From Rhodobacteraceae bacterium UBA3069 (GTDB lineage Bacteria; Pseudomonadota; Alphaproteobacteria; Rhodobacterales; Rhodobacteraceae), in contig DFBX01000011.1 in the NCBI GenBank assembly GCA_002366795.1, forward strand, positions 1-22,493: a DNA stretch of 22,493 bases, read 5' to 3'. A program made the position numbers and the translations under genes. Of this stretch, positions 7,914 to 15,559 are shown piece by piece. The notes under the pieces are model-generated. The model was not told the origin of the DNA and did not search any database. It worked only from the letters and a program-made list of their open reading frames with translations. How positions within the stretch are numbered: the stretch's first letter is position 1; each line of letters starts with the position of its first letter.

Positions 7914-8743
7914 TGGACACCCTGCTGATGCCGTTCCAGTTCGCCTTTATGCAGAATGCGTTCTGGATTGCTGTTCTGGTGTCGGTTCCCACCGCGCTTT
8001 TGTCCTGTTTCCTTGTGCTGAAGGGATGGGCGCTGATGGGCGATGCCGTCAGCCATGCCGTGCTGCCCGGTATCGTGCTGGCCTATATCCTTGGACTGCC
8101 CCTGTTGATCGGTGCCTTCGCGGCCGGAATGCTGACCTCGGTCGCCACGGGCTATCTGTCGGAAAACAGCCGGGTCAAACAGGACACGGTGATGGGGGTC
8201 GTTTTCTCGGGCATGTTCGGGCTGGGTATCGTCATGTATGTCTCGATCCAGACCAATGTGCATCTTGATCATATCCTGTTCGGCAACATTCTGGGCGTCG
8301 GGGCCGGTGACCTGTGGACCGCCGGTATCATCTCGGCGTTGGTGTCGATGGTTCTGGCGGTGAAGTGGAAGGATTTCATGATGCACGCCTTTGACCCCGC
8401 GCAGGCGCGGGTCAGCGGGCTGCGTGTGGGCCTGTTGCATTACGGTCTGCTTGGCATCCTGTCGCTGACCATCGTCGCGACCTTGTCGGCGACAGGGCTT
8501 ATCCTGGCCGTGGGCCTGCTGATCGCACCGGGGGCGATCGCGTTCCTGCTGGTGCGCAGCTTTGAAAGGATGCTGGTGGTGGCGGTCATCGTCTGCATGG
8601 GGTCGATGCTTGGCGGTGTCTACCTCAGCTTCTTTTTGGATAGCGCGCCAGCCCCGACGATCATGCTGCTGCTGACGGGCGTGTTCGTGCTGTCCTTCAT
8701 CCGCAGGTCTTTGCAGACCCGCCGCGCATCGCGCATCGTCTGA
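7910..8743 (+). CDS. sitD: SitD, second permease of the manganese ABC transporter
   Basis: This 277-residue ABC-3 family permease is clearly paralogous to SitC; compare GWALMGDAVSHAVLPG here with GWSLIGDALSHSVVPG there. SitC and SitD are expected to form a heterodimeric channel. A strong ggagg site at 7901-7905 precedes two consecutive ATG codons (7910 and 7913), and the first overlaps the sitC stop. Last gene of the operon. No obvious terminator follows, and the IS66 element begins 109 bases downstream. Confidence 0.93.
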   Translation: MMDTLLMPFQFAFMQNAFWIAVLVSVPTALLSCFLVLKGWALMGDAVSHAVLPGIVLAYILGLPLLIGAFAAGMLTSVATGYLSENSRVKQDTVMGVVFSGMFGLGIVMYVSIQTNVHLDHILFGNILGVGAGDLWTAGIISALVSMVLAVKWKDFMMHAFDPAQARVSGLRVGLLHYGLLGILSLTIVATLSATGLILAVGLLIAPGAIAFLLVRSFERMLVVAVIVCMGSMLGGVYLSFFLDSAPAPTIMLLLTGVFVLSFIRRSLQTRRASRIV

Positions 8744-8851
8744 ATACCCGCTTTTGAATTATCCTTCCCGCTGCCAAGTTCATTCAATAAAGGGCGCGGC
8801 GCTTCAGGCTCTTGCTGGAAAAGCTGGTTGTGCCAACACCGGATGCGCGCC
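8744..8851. other. sitD 3' spacer up to the IS66 insertion point
   Basis: With the IS66 element and one copy of the target duplication removed, this stretch joins 11712-11880 as the original spacer between sitD and the convergent acyltransferase gene. No recognisable gene is interrupted. The last eight bases (8844-8851, tgcgcgcc) are the left copy of the target duplication. Confidence 0.6.
8844..8851. repeat. IS66 target-site duplication, left copy
   Basis: tgcgcgcc here is repeated exactly at 11704-11711 directly outside the other end of the element. Eight bases is the duplication length characteristic of the IS66 family. Confidence 0.93.
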
Positions 8852-8876
8852 GTATCCATCCGCCGAGGGCCGTCTG
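8852..8876. repeat. IS66 left terminal inverted repeat
   Basis: 25-base end beginning gtatcc and ending in the block gccgagggccgtctg. It matches the complement of 11679-11703 at 20 of 25 positions. The five mismatches are at positions 4-7 and 9 from the tip. Confidence 0.92.
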
Positions 8877-8910
8877 TCTGCCCTGATCGCCCTGGTTTAA
8901 GTCCGGGTCT

Positions 8911-9336
8911 ATGTCCGAGCATAGATACAGACCCGAAGTCGAGATCCTTTCCGTCACCGATATCGGCGGACGCCGGCGTTGGACGGATGAGGAAAAGGTT
9001 CGCATCGTTGAGGAGGGTTTCGGCGGTCGCGGGCGCGTTGCCGAGACGGCCCGTCGGCATGATATTGGCCGCACGCTGCTGGTGCGCTGGCGCCGCCAGT
9101 ATCGTGAAGGGCAGTTGACGGCGAGCGGGTCGCACCCGCAGTTCATCCCCTTGATCGCACCTGGTCCTGAGGCCCCCGATGTTCTGGGCGCTCCGTCCGC
9201 CCCAGGTCCGTTTCCAGCGCAGGAAACGGCCCAGTTGGCGGATATCACGCTGGTGAACGGTCGGCGTTTGTCTGTTGCGGTCTCGGTCGACCCGGAGGTG
9301 CTGGCGCGCCTCGTGAACGCACTGGATGCGTCATGA
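8911..9336 (+). CDS. tnpA: IS66 TnpA (OrfA), helix-turn-helix accessory protein
   Basis: This 141-residue TnpA has an N-terminal helix-turn-helix of the IS3/IS911 OrfA type: RRRWTDEEKVRIVEEGF, then ETARRHDIGRTLLVRWRRQY. A Pro/Ala-rich linker and a small C-terminal domain follow. In IS66 elements this protein is needed for transposition with TnpB and TnpC, probably by binding the ends. The ATG at 8911 is 59 bases inside the left end. Its stop overlaps the tnpB start (atga). No damage is seen. Confidence 0.9.
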   Translation: MSEHRYRPEVEILSVTDIGGRRRWTDEEKVRIVEEGFGGRGRVAETARRHDIGRTLLVRWRRQYREGQLTASGSHPQFIPLIAPGPEAPDVLGAPSAPGPFPAQETAQLADITLVNGRRLSVAVSVDPEVLARLVNALDAS

Positions 9337-9734
9337 TCGCCTTTCCGGCGGGTGTGAAGGTCTGGATCGCAGGCGGCGTGACGGACATGCGGCGGGGGAT
9401 GAACACGCTGGCGTTGCAGGTTCAGGAGGGGCTCGGGCGCGATCCGCATGCGGGCGAGGTCTTCTGCTTCCGTGGGCATCGTGGCGATCTGGTCAAGATT
9501 TCATGGCACGACGGGGTCGGCATGTCGCTGTATCTGAAACGCCGGGAGGCGGGGAAATTCATCTGGCCGGCAAGCGGCTCCGGGGAGGCCGTGCAGATCT
9601 CCGAGGCCCAGCTGGGGTATCTCCTGGAAGGCATCGACTGGCGCAACCCGCGCTGGACGCAACGCCCTGCAAAAGCGGGACAAACCGGCTTCACCAGGTT
9701 GTTTTCCATGGGCTTTTCCGGGCCGGCATGGTAG
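9333..9734 (+). CDS. tnpB: IS66 TnpB (OrfB)
   Basis: This 133-residue protein of the IS66 Orf2 family is recognised by GVKVWIAGGVTDMRRGMNTLAL at the start, RDPHAGEVFCFRGHRGDLVKISWHDG in the middle and QLGYLLEGIDWRNP towards the end. It is required for transposition in this family, but its biochemical role is unknown. Translation is coupled to tnpA by an atga overlap. The final 20 or so residues (KAGQTGFTRLFSMGF and on) extend beyond the usual family end. The ORF appears intact. Confidence 0.92.
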   Translation: MIAFPAGVKVWIAGGVTDMRRGMNTLALQVQEGLGRDPHAGEVFCFRGHRGDLVKISWHDGVGMSLYLKRREAGKFIWPASGSGEAVQISEAQLGYLLEGIDWRNPRWTQRPAKAGQTGFTRLFSMGFSGPAW

Positions 9735-9743
9735 GTCTCGCCC

Positions 9744-11376
9744 ATGCCCGAGACCACCTCCGACCTCGAAAACCTGCGCGCCGCCCTGACCGCGGCCGCG
9801 GCCGAGGCGCGTGCCGCGGCTGCCGAAGCCGACCTCGCGCAGGCCCGTGCGGTGGTTTCCACGTCCGAGGCGATGATCGCGGCACTCAAACTTGAGATCG
9901 CGCGGCTCAAGCGCGACAAGTACGGCCGCAGCGCGGAATGTACCGTCCGGCCCCTTGACCAGCTGGAATTGCAACTCGAGGAGCTGGTGGCCGCCGCCGC
10001 CGCCGCCGAGGACAAGGCCCGGGCCGAACAGACCGCAGAGAAGACGACGAAGGTCGCGGCCTTCGAGCGGCGCAAACCCGTGAAGAAGCCATTCCCCGCG
10101 CACCTGCCGCGCGAGCGGGTGGTGGTCGAGGCGCCGACCACGTGTTCCTGTTGCGGCTCGGACCGGATCGTGAAGATGGGCGAGGACGTCACCGACACGC
10201 TGGAGGTCATCCCCCGCCAGTGGAAAGTGATCCAGACAGTTCGGGAGAAGCTCACCTGCCGGAACTGCGAGAAGATCAGCCAGCCGCCCGCCCCGTTCCA
10301 CCCGATACCGCGGGGTTGGGCAGGTCCCAGCCTGCTCGCCATGATCGTCTTCGAGAAATACGGCCTGCACCAACCCCTGAACCGCCAGGCCGAGCGTTAT
10401 GCCCGGGAAGGCGTGGAGCTCAGCCTTTCCACCCTGGCCGACCAGGTCGGTGCCGTGGCCGAACTTCTGAAGCCGTTGCAGGTATTGATCGAGGCGCATG
10501 TCATGGCTGCCGTCTGGCTGCATGGCGATGATACGACGGTGCCGCTGCTGGCCCGCGGGGGCACGAAAACCGCGCGGCTCTGGACCTATGTCCGCGATGA
10601 CCGCCCTTTTGATGGAACCGCCCCGCCGGCTGTGGTCTTCAGGTTCTCCCGCGACCGGAGCGGAGAGCCTCCGACAGAACATCTCACGGGCTGGCAGGGC
10701 ATTCTGCAAGCCGATGCCCATGCCGGCTATAACCGACCGCAAGCCGGGTCCTGTCCTGCCTGCGCTGTGCTGGAGCCATGCCCGCCGCAAGTTCTTCGAA
10801 TTGGCCGATGTCGAGGGGAACATCCGCAAGGGCAAATCGCCCAAGGACATCTCGCCCATCGCCTTAGAGACGGTGAAGCGTATCGATGCCCTATTCGAGA
10901 TCGAGCGAGGCCTGACCGGCCAAGGCCCCGCCGCCCGCCTCGAGGCGCGGCAGCGCCTGTCCGCGCCGCTCGTCGAAAACCTGGAACGCTGGCTGCGTGG
11001 CGAATGGGCGAAGCTCTCGAAACACGTCAAGGTCGCCAAGGCGATCGACTACCTGCTGTCGCCGGCCCACTGGCCGGGCTTCACCCGGTTCCTCGAGGAT
11101 GGACAGGTCTGCCTGACGAACAACGCCGCCGAACGCTCCCTGCGCGGTGTGGCTCTCGGTCGGAAGTCCTGGCTCTTTGCCGGATCCGAGCGTGGCGGGC
11201 AGCGCGCCGCCGCCATGTACACGCTGATCGGCACGGCCAAGCTGAACGACATCGACCCGCAAGCCTGGCTCGCGGACATCATTGCCCGCATCTCCAACCT
11301 GCCGGTCTCACGGCTGCCGGAGTTGCTTCCATGGAATTGGAAACAGCCGGTAGACCGGCCAGCCGAGGCCGCCTGA
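9744..11376 (+). pseudogene. tnpC: IS66 TnpC transposase, frameshifted
   Basis: This is the main DDE transposase of the element, split between two frames. The first frame runs from the ATG at 9744. It has a coiled-coil Ala/Glu-rich head, a Cys zinc finger (TCSCCGSDRIV and LTCRNCEKI), the first catalytic Asp in WLHGDDTTVPLL and the second in GILQADAHAGYN. At about 10727-10733 homology moves to the next frame, giving DRKPGPVLPALCWSHARRKFF. It continues with the catalytic Glu in LTNNAAERSLRG to a stop at 11374-11376. The shift equals loss of two bases modulo three; by remembered family spacing about 14 bases after GYNR are missing. All three catalytic residues survive, but in different frames, so the product is presumably inactive. 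Confidence 0.93.
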
Positions 11377-11672
11377 TGGCCCGCGTCATGCATGTCCATA
11401 CCATCGACGAGGTCGCCAGGAGGACCGGCGAGAACCTCGAACTCATCGAGGTCGTTTGCGGGACCTCCGACAACATCGACTATGGCGAGATGATCTGGGT
11501 CGACAACGGAACAGAAGAGGGCATCAAGGCCTTGACGGACCGCGGCATCGAATGCCTGCACGAACTCCTCGCCGACATCAGGACATGGCATGGCGGGATC
11601 CGCGACTTCCTGCGCGACGAGCAGTGCGAGCCAGATGTCATCGAACGCATCATGGCCGACGTGAAAAACTGA
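11376..11672 (+). CDS. IS66 passenger protein of unknown function
   Basis: This 98-residue acidic protein begins MARVMHVHTIDEVARRTGE and ends IERIMADVKN. Its ATG shares a base with the tnpC stop (tgatg), so it is translationally coupled, and its stop is 31 bases from the right end. It lies inside the inverted repeats and therefore moves with the element. Asp, Glu and hydrophobic residues alternate with no Cys or obvious membrane segment, so it is probably a small soluble protein. Similar small genes after tnpC occur in some alphaproteobacterial IS66 elements to my memory. No function is known and none is claimed. Confidence 0.75.
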   Translation: MARVMHVHTIDEVARRTGENLELIEVVCGTSDNIDYGEMIWVDNGTEEGIKALTDRGIECLHELLADIRTWHGGIRDFLRDEQCEPDVIERIMADVKN

Positions 11673-11678
11673 TAAGTC

Positions 11679-11703
11679 CAGACGGCCCTCGGCGTAGCCT
11701 TAC
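11679..11703. repeat. IS66 right terminal inverted repeat
   Basis: Contains cagacggccctcggc, the exact complement of the left-end block, and ends gccttac. It pairs with 8852-8876 at 20 of 25 positions. Confidence 0.92.
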
Positions 11704-11711
11704 TGCGCGCC
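11704..11711. repeat. IS66 target-site duplication, right copy
   Basis: tgcgcgcc, identical to 8844-8851, directly adjoining the right end of the element. Confidence 0.93.
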
Positions 11712-11880
11712 AAACGGCCAGGGCAATCGTCATGCCTTGCCCTTTCAGAAGCTTCTGTACGATTTTCTTGGGTTTCTAAATGCCGTCCAAGTGATGGCAA
11801 ATCCGACGTTGCAACACCCTGGCGGTGCTGGGGATGTGATCGATACAAGCGCTAAAGCGCGAGGGGCGATCCCCTGAGGG
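11712..11880. other. Original spacer right of the IS66 insertion
   Basis: No gene is recognised between the right target duplication and the 3' end of the acyltransferase gene. Before the insertion this was continuous with 8744-8851, so sitD and the acyltransferase gene were convergent neighbours about 280 bases apart. Confidence 0.5.
11849..11875. terminator. Two small tandem hairpins after the acyltransferase gene
   Basis: gcgc-taaa-gcgc (11849-11860) and agggg-cgat-cccct (11862-11875) are perfect short stems just past the stop of the minus-strand acyltransferase gene. Read on that strand there is no clear U-run after them, so termination is only a possibility. Confidence 0.3.
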
Positions 11881-13252
11881 TTAGTCGCCGGCCATGGTCA
11901 ACATGTCGGGGTGCAGGCAAAGATTCAATGGGTCGGCGCGGCAGATCGCGTGCAACTCGTCCAACAGGTAGTGGTGCCAGCGCGCTGTGAACGCGGCCAT
12001 GGTTTCGCCCGGTGCCGGGCTTGGCACCAAGCGCGATCGGCACAGATAGCGGCCGTTTTCGCGGTGGCAATTGGTCCAATATATCGGAATATCCTGTTTA
12101 TAGGCCAGTTCCGGCACGGTGTTGGGCAGCATAAGGGATTGACCCTTATGAACAATTTGCGTCATGCGGTCGCTTTTGCCGGAATCCGCCGCAATCCCGA
12201 CCAAACGACCTGCTTTCAGTTCGCGCAGGATGCGCCGCTGCGCCGCGTTTGGCCCGTCGGTTCGGCGGATCGGCACCAACCTGTCGGCACCGGGCAGAAC
12301 ATCCGCCAATGAGGAAGCACCGCCCAGAATGGTCACCGGCAGATCCGCATGAATCAAGTGGCAGAGAAACCCCATAAGCAAACCCGAATGGCTGACGGCG
12401 ACGATCCCGCCGTGGCGCGCATCGCGCAGCGAGTCAAGGTCGGAATCGCTGTCCTGCACGAACCGCGTCACATGTTCGCGGTCATGCAGCAATCGCATGG
12501 TCATGGCGTCACGCGCGCGGCTGGCATCGGTAAAGCCTTGCCGCCATGGGCCGCGTTCGGGGGCAGGGATGTCCAGCCAGTCCAGCACCCTCTCGGCCTT
12601 GTCACGGGGAAAGTGCCAGCGCGGTTCTTGGGCGTGAAACGGGTCTTCGCCGGCCTCGCGCTTGCGCGCTATGATCGCGTTGAACCCGTCCAGTTGCCGG
12701 TCGGCAAGGTCGGTGCGATCCTTGCGCAGCAAGATACCCGCCGCCTCCATCGGAAGCAGTGGCGTGTCCAATGCGGGGTGCAGCGCCATCAGAAAACTGG
12801 CGGCGCGGGCCTGGTCTTCGGGGGTTGCCGCGTCCTGGATCAGGCGCAGCAAGACCCGCCGCAACTGGCCTGTTTCATCGGTGGATCGGGGCAATAGCGT
12901 GGCAATTACATTGCCGCGCCCCGCCTTGCACAGCGCGGCAGCCAAGGCCTGCTGCTGGCTTGCGGTAAGTGGTGCATCGGCGGGCAGGTCCTGCACCGCA
13001 CCCGCGGCGGATACCGCATCGCCCATGGCCAGAAACGCATCCAGCCGCAGGCGGGTATGCACGGGATCCGGACGATCAGAAAAGTGTTCCAGCGCGGCAA
13101 CGGCCAGTTCAGGGCGCCCCTCGGCCAAGGCGATCCTTGCATCCAACCGGGCCCGCAAAAGGGGGGGGCAGATCGGATTTGACCTGCTCGAACTCGGCGC
13201 GGGCGCGGGGGGCTTCGCCGGCCCTCGGCGCAGCTGTGGCACGGTCATACAT
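11881..13252 (-). CDS. LpxL/HtrB-like acyltransferase family protein, 5' end frameshifted
   Basis: The C-terminal half resembles the lysophospholipid acyltransferase superfamily (LpxL-like). It has GGIVAVSHSGLLMGF with the candidate catalytic His, then a GQSLMLPNTVPELAYKQDIPIYW stretch followed by ENGRYLCRS. The usual acidic residue four after the His is not evident, so activity is uncertain. The N-terminal half is Ala-rich and helical, possibly repeat-like. The longest single frame starts at 13248, but its first 29 or so residues are Pro/Ser-rich and look out of frame. An ATG at 13252 overlapping the ligase stop (atgtatga) opens a better frame, MYDRATAAPRAGEAPRARAE, that joins the main frame if one base is removed from the G8 run at 13161-13168. 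It is probably coupled to the ligase upstream and supplies acyl transfer to an unknown acceptor. Confidence 0.7.
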
Positions 13253-14717
13253 CGGCTTTAGCCTGTGTCGCCAGCTGGTGCTTGGCGACCTTGCCGGACG
13301 CGGTCATCGGGAAGCTGTCATGGAACACGAAACGGCGCGGCAATTTGAACGCGATCAGCCGTTCGGCGCACCTTGCGCGCAAGGTTGCGGCGTCCGGCAC
13401 ATTGGCCGGATCGGCGGCGATCACATGGGCGGCGACCACTTCGCCCAGCTTGTTATTGGGGGCACCCACCACGGCCACGTCGCGCAGGGCGGGGTGGGCG
13501 CGTAGCACCGTTTCAACTTCGGACGGGAAAACAGTATTGCCCGCCGTCTTGATCAGTTCCTTGATCCGGTCCACCAGAAACAGCCGTCCCTCGGCATCCA
13601 GACGGCCGACATCGCCGGTGCGGAACCAGCCCTCGTGGAATGCAGCGGAATTTGCGGACTCGTTTTGCCAATATCCCGGTGTGACCATGTCACCGCGGAT
13701 CAGAATCTCGCCTGCCTCGCCCTGCGGCGCGGGGGCCATATCTTCGTTCACGATCTGCAAATCCAGCCCTGGCGCGATCTGCCCGACCAAACCGGGGGGC
13801 GTTTCGCGATGATCCAGTGCGATGGCGATCGGCACGGCCTCGGTCATGGCATAGCCGGTCATGACTTCGCAGCCGAATGTACCGGCCATGGCATCGGCCA
13901 ATGCCGGATCCAGCTTGGTGCCGGCTGGAAGAACGCGGCGCAGGTCGGGCAGATCGGTGCCAGCCTGCCGCGCCCCGCCCAGCACCAATTGCCCCAGCAG
14001 TGGCACACCGGTCATGAAAGTCACCTTGTCACGAACCAGCGCCGCAATCAGCGCGTCGGGCCGCAAGGCGGCCGCAAATGACAGGCCCGCCCCCGTCACC
14101 AGCGCGACCGAGGCCATGCAAACCCCGTAGATATTCGACAAGGGCGCGGCCATCAAAATCACATCGCGCGCATCCAGCCTGAAAAAATCGTTTTTCAGAC
14201 GGTCAGCGGCGCAGGCAAGGTTGCCCAGCGTCACCATCACGCTGCGCGGCGCACCGGTGGTGCCCGACGTATAAAGCAGCGCAACCATGCGGGCAGGGTC
14301 GGGGGTGGCCTGCACCAGCGGCGCGCCCGTTTCCGTATCAGTGGGTGCGATCAGCGGCAGATCGACCAGCGGCTGGGGCAGGACGTCGCTGGCGCGGTCA
14401 CTGATCAACAGCGCCGCCCCGCTATCGGCACGGATATGCGCCATGCCCGCGTCGGGCGTGGCGGGATGCAGCGGCACGGCGCACAGCCCTGCCATAATGC
14501 AGGCGAAAAAGCCCGACACTGCTGCTTCGGGACGGTCGCACAGGATCAGAACCCGGTCGCCTTCGCGGCCCGAGGCTTGCAAACGCGCGGCAAGGGCGCG
14601 GGCTTTTGCCATGGCTGTGCCACGAGGCGTGCAGCCAGCATCGGACAGGTAAAGAGGGTGAGTGAAATGCGTATCGAACCCGGCAAGGAAAGATTCGATT
14701 TCGGTCGCTTGCGTCAT
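13245..14717 (-). CDS. AMP-forming acyl-acid ligase (class I adenylate-forming family)
   Basis: This 490-residue enzyme activates a carboxylic acid with ATP to an acyl-adenylate and probably then a thioester (CoA or carrier protein). Motifs in order: P-loop YTSGTTGAPRS (149-159), GYAMTEA (288-294), GWFRTGDVG (363-371), the hinge DRIKELIKTAG (383-393) and catalytic Lys476 in TASGKVAK. The P-loop ending departs from the usual PKG: it is PRS. The start has a short gga-type ribosome site in cggaaaatg. Its stop overlaps the start of the acyltransferase gene, so the two form an operon and may act in sequence: activation, then transfer. The acid substrate cannot be read from sequence. The protein could also be annotated as a generic long- or medium-chain acyl-CoA synthetase. 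Confidence 0.85.
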   Translation of the reverse strand: MTQATEIESFLAGFDTHFTHPLYLSDAGCTPRGTAMAKARALAARLQASGREGDRVLILCDRPEAAVSGFFACIMAGLCAVPLHPATPDAGMAHIRADSGAALLISDRASDVLPQPLVDLPLIAPTDTETGAPLVQATPDPARMVALLYTSGTTGAPRSVMVTLGNLACAADRLKNDFFRLDARDVILMAAPLSNIYGVCMASVALVTGAGLSFAAALRPDALIAALVRDKVTFMTGVPLLGQLVLGGARQAGTDLPDLRRVLPAGTKLDPALADAMAGTFGCEVMTGYAMTEAVPIAIALDHRETPPGLVGQIAPGLDLQIVNEDMAPAPQGEAGEILIRGDMVTPGYWQNESANSAAFHEGWFRTGDVGRLDAEGRLFLVDRIKELIKTAGNTVFPSEVETVLRAHPALRDVAVVGAPNNKLGEVVAAHVIAADPANVPDAATLRARCAERLIAFKLPRRFVFHDSFPMTASGKVAKHQLATQAKADV

Positions 14718-15077
14718 TTTCCGAACGCCTTTTCGCTAAGGAGGGGCCATTTATTGAGACCCTAAAATACGCTTTGGGAAAAGAACTTTGTTGTATTTTG
14801 GTATTATTTACAGTGTGTTGCGCGGAATGGACGAAGGCGGCGACGTGGCGCGCAGCCTATCCGTGTCCGTCGGGCATGATCCTTGGTGGCGGAGAGAGGC
14901 TGACGTCAGTCACGTTCCCTCCGCCATTTGCCCATCCAACCCACGTTGGCGCGATCGGTGAACTTGAAACGGGACGAGGTTGCGCACCTGTCCAAGGCGG
15001 TCGATTTGGTGTGCGCCATTCGATTGCAATGCAAGGTGCCAGCAGATTCGCGTCAGACTTCGCATAGGGTGCGGAGA
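14718..15077. other. Intergenic region upstream of the ligase, with a nested dyad
   Basis: No gene is recognised in these 360 bases. The part next to the ligase (about 14745-14820) is AT-rich and is the likely promoter region for the minus-strand ligase/acyltransferase pair. Further out, ggcggag (14888-14894) and ctccgcc (14919-14925) are exact inverted repeats. They enclose the perfect 10-bp palindrome ctgacgtcag at 14900-14909. The rest looks like decayed sequence bordering the broken genes that follow. Confidence 0.4.
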
Positions 15078-15338
15078 TCATGCGGCGTCTTGCGTGGTGA
15101 ATGCGCGCAAAGCGTCCCGGTTGATCTCTATGCCGTGGCCAGGGGCGCCGGGGATGCGGACCGTGCCGCGCGCATGCTCGATACGCCGTGTCAGGACCGC
15201 CTGGCGGAACGATCCGGTGGCGTATGCTGTGACGGTTTCGCTCACATGCCCGCCCAGCAAGGGCGAAACCGGCACGCCGGAAAGCTTGCCCTTGATGTCT
15301 CACAGCGCAACGTCGATGCCGAAAAAGCCGGGGCCTAA
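15078..15338 (-). pseudogene. Enolase-superfamily sugar-acid dehydratase/cycloisomerase remnant
   Basis: On the minus strand the frame reads FFGIDVAL-stop-DIKGKLSGVPVSPLLGGHVSETVTAYATG. This matches the mandelate racemase/enolase-superfamily block ..ALWDIKGK..GVPV..LLGG, with the Trp codon turned to TGA at 15300-15302. It then jumps to the family's C-terminus (LTRRIEHARGTVRI, then PGHGIEINRDALRAF) with the whole catalytic barrel, about 200 residues, missing. The fragment cannot be active. Next to KdgD and Udh remnants it was probably a galactarate/glucarate dehydratase or a galactarolactone cycloisomerase. The exact member cannot be told from what is left. Confidence 0.8.
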
Positions 15339-15559
15339 GGCATCCTTCGCGATTTTAATCGTCATGGCGTGCCACAATCGCAGCCCGCGACGATGGGTGT
15401 GCCATTGGCCGCGATCTTGGCCACATGCGCGATTTCAGGAATTTCCGATGGGGCGAGGGAAAAAATTGCCGGTAAAATTGCCGGTGCTGCTCGCGGCGAA
15501 CAATACTGTGGCGTCATAGCCTGACCGCCAGTCCAGTTGCGCGCGTAGGGGGCGGGGTT
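15339..15559 (-). pseudogene. kdgD: KdgD remnant (5-dehydro-4-deoxyglucarate dehydratase)
   Basis: Pieces in different minus-strand frames line up with the N-terminal quarter of KdgD, a DHDPS-family lyase turning 5-keto-4-deoxyglucarate into alpha-ketoglutarate semialdehyde. In order they are NPAPY, AQLDWRSGYDATVLFAASSTGNF, SLAPSEIPEIAHVAKIAANG followed by TPIVAGCDCGT, and MTIKIAKDA. At least three frameshifts separate them. A perfect 12-bp tandem duplication (15462-15473 and 15474-15485) duplicates TGNF. The barrel core with the Schiff-base Lys is absent. Upstream it fuses to a GntR head and downstream to a dehydratase fragment. The identification rests on remembered family motifs. Confidence 0.7.
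15462..15485. repeat. 12-bp perfect tandem duplication inside the kdgD remnant
   Basis: aaaattgccggt occurs twice back to back (15462-15473, 15474-15485). It duplicates four codons (Thr-Gly-Asn-Phe) on the minus strand at the point where KdgD normally has a single TGEFF-like motif. It looks like replication slippage in a gene no longer under selection. Confidence 0.8.

Larger units (their letters stand above)
8852..11703 (+). mobile_element. IS66-family insertion sequence, 2852 bp, complete ends
   Basis: The element carries the IS66 gene set tnpA-tnpB-tnpC plus one passenger gene, all on the plus strand. Its ends are imperfect inverted repeats. The left begins gta at 8852, and the complement of the right also begins gta at 11703. 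They match at 20 of 25 positions, including the 15-base block gccgagggccgtctg. Exact 8-bp direct repeats (tgcgcgcc) flank it, so the boundaries are firm and the insertion has not been rearranged since. tnpC is frameshifted, so this copy probably cannot move unless complemented by an intact relative elsewhere. Confidence 0.95.

Noticed and set aside
8744..8851. A gene interrupted by the IS66 insertion
   Set aside because: Joining 8744-8851 to 11712-11880 gives no frame with recognisable homology on either strand; the element seems to have landed between convergent genes.
10720..10740. Programmed frameshift in IS66 tnpC
   Set aside because: IS66 TnpC is normally made from one frame, no slippery heptamer is evident, and family residues appear to be missing at this point, so a mutation is more likely.
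9501..11039. 512-codon open frame antisense to IS66 tnpC
   Set aside because: Long open antisense frames are common opposite GC-rich IS66 genes; no domain recognised.
14857..15303. 148-codon minus-strand frame
   Set aside because: It overlaps the enolase-superfamily remnant in the wrong frame and has no recognisable features.
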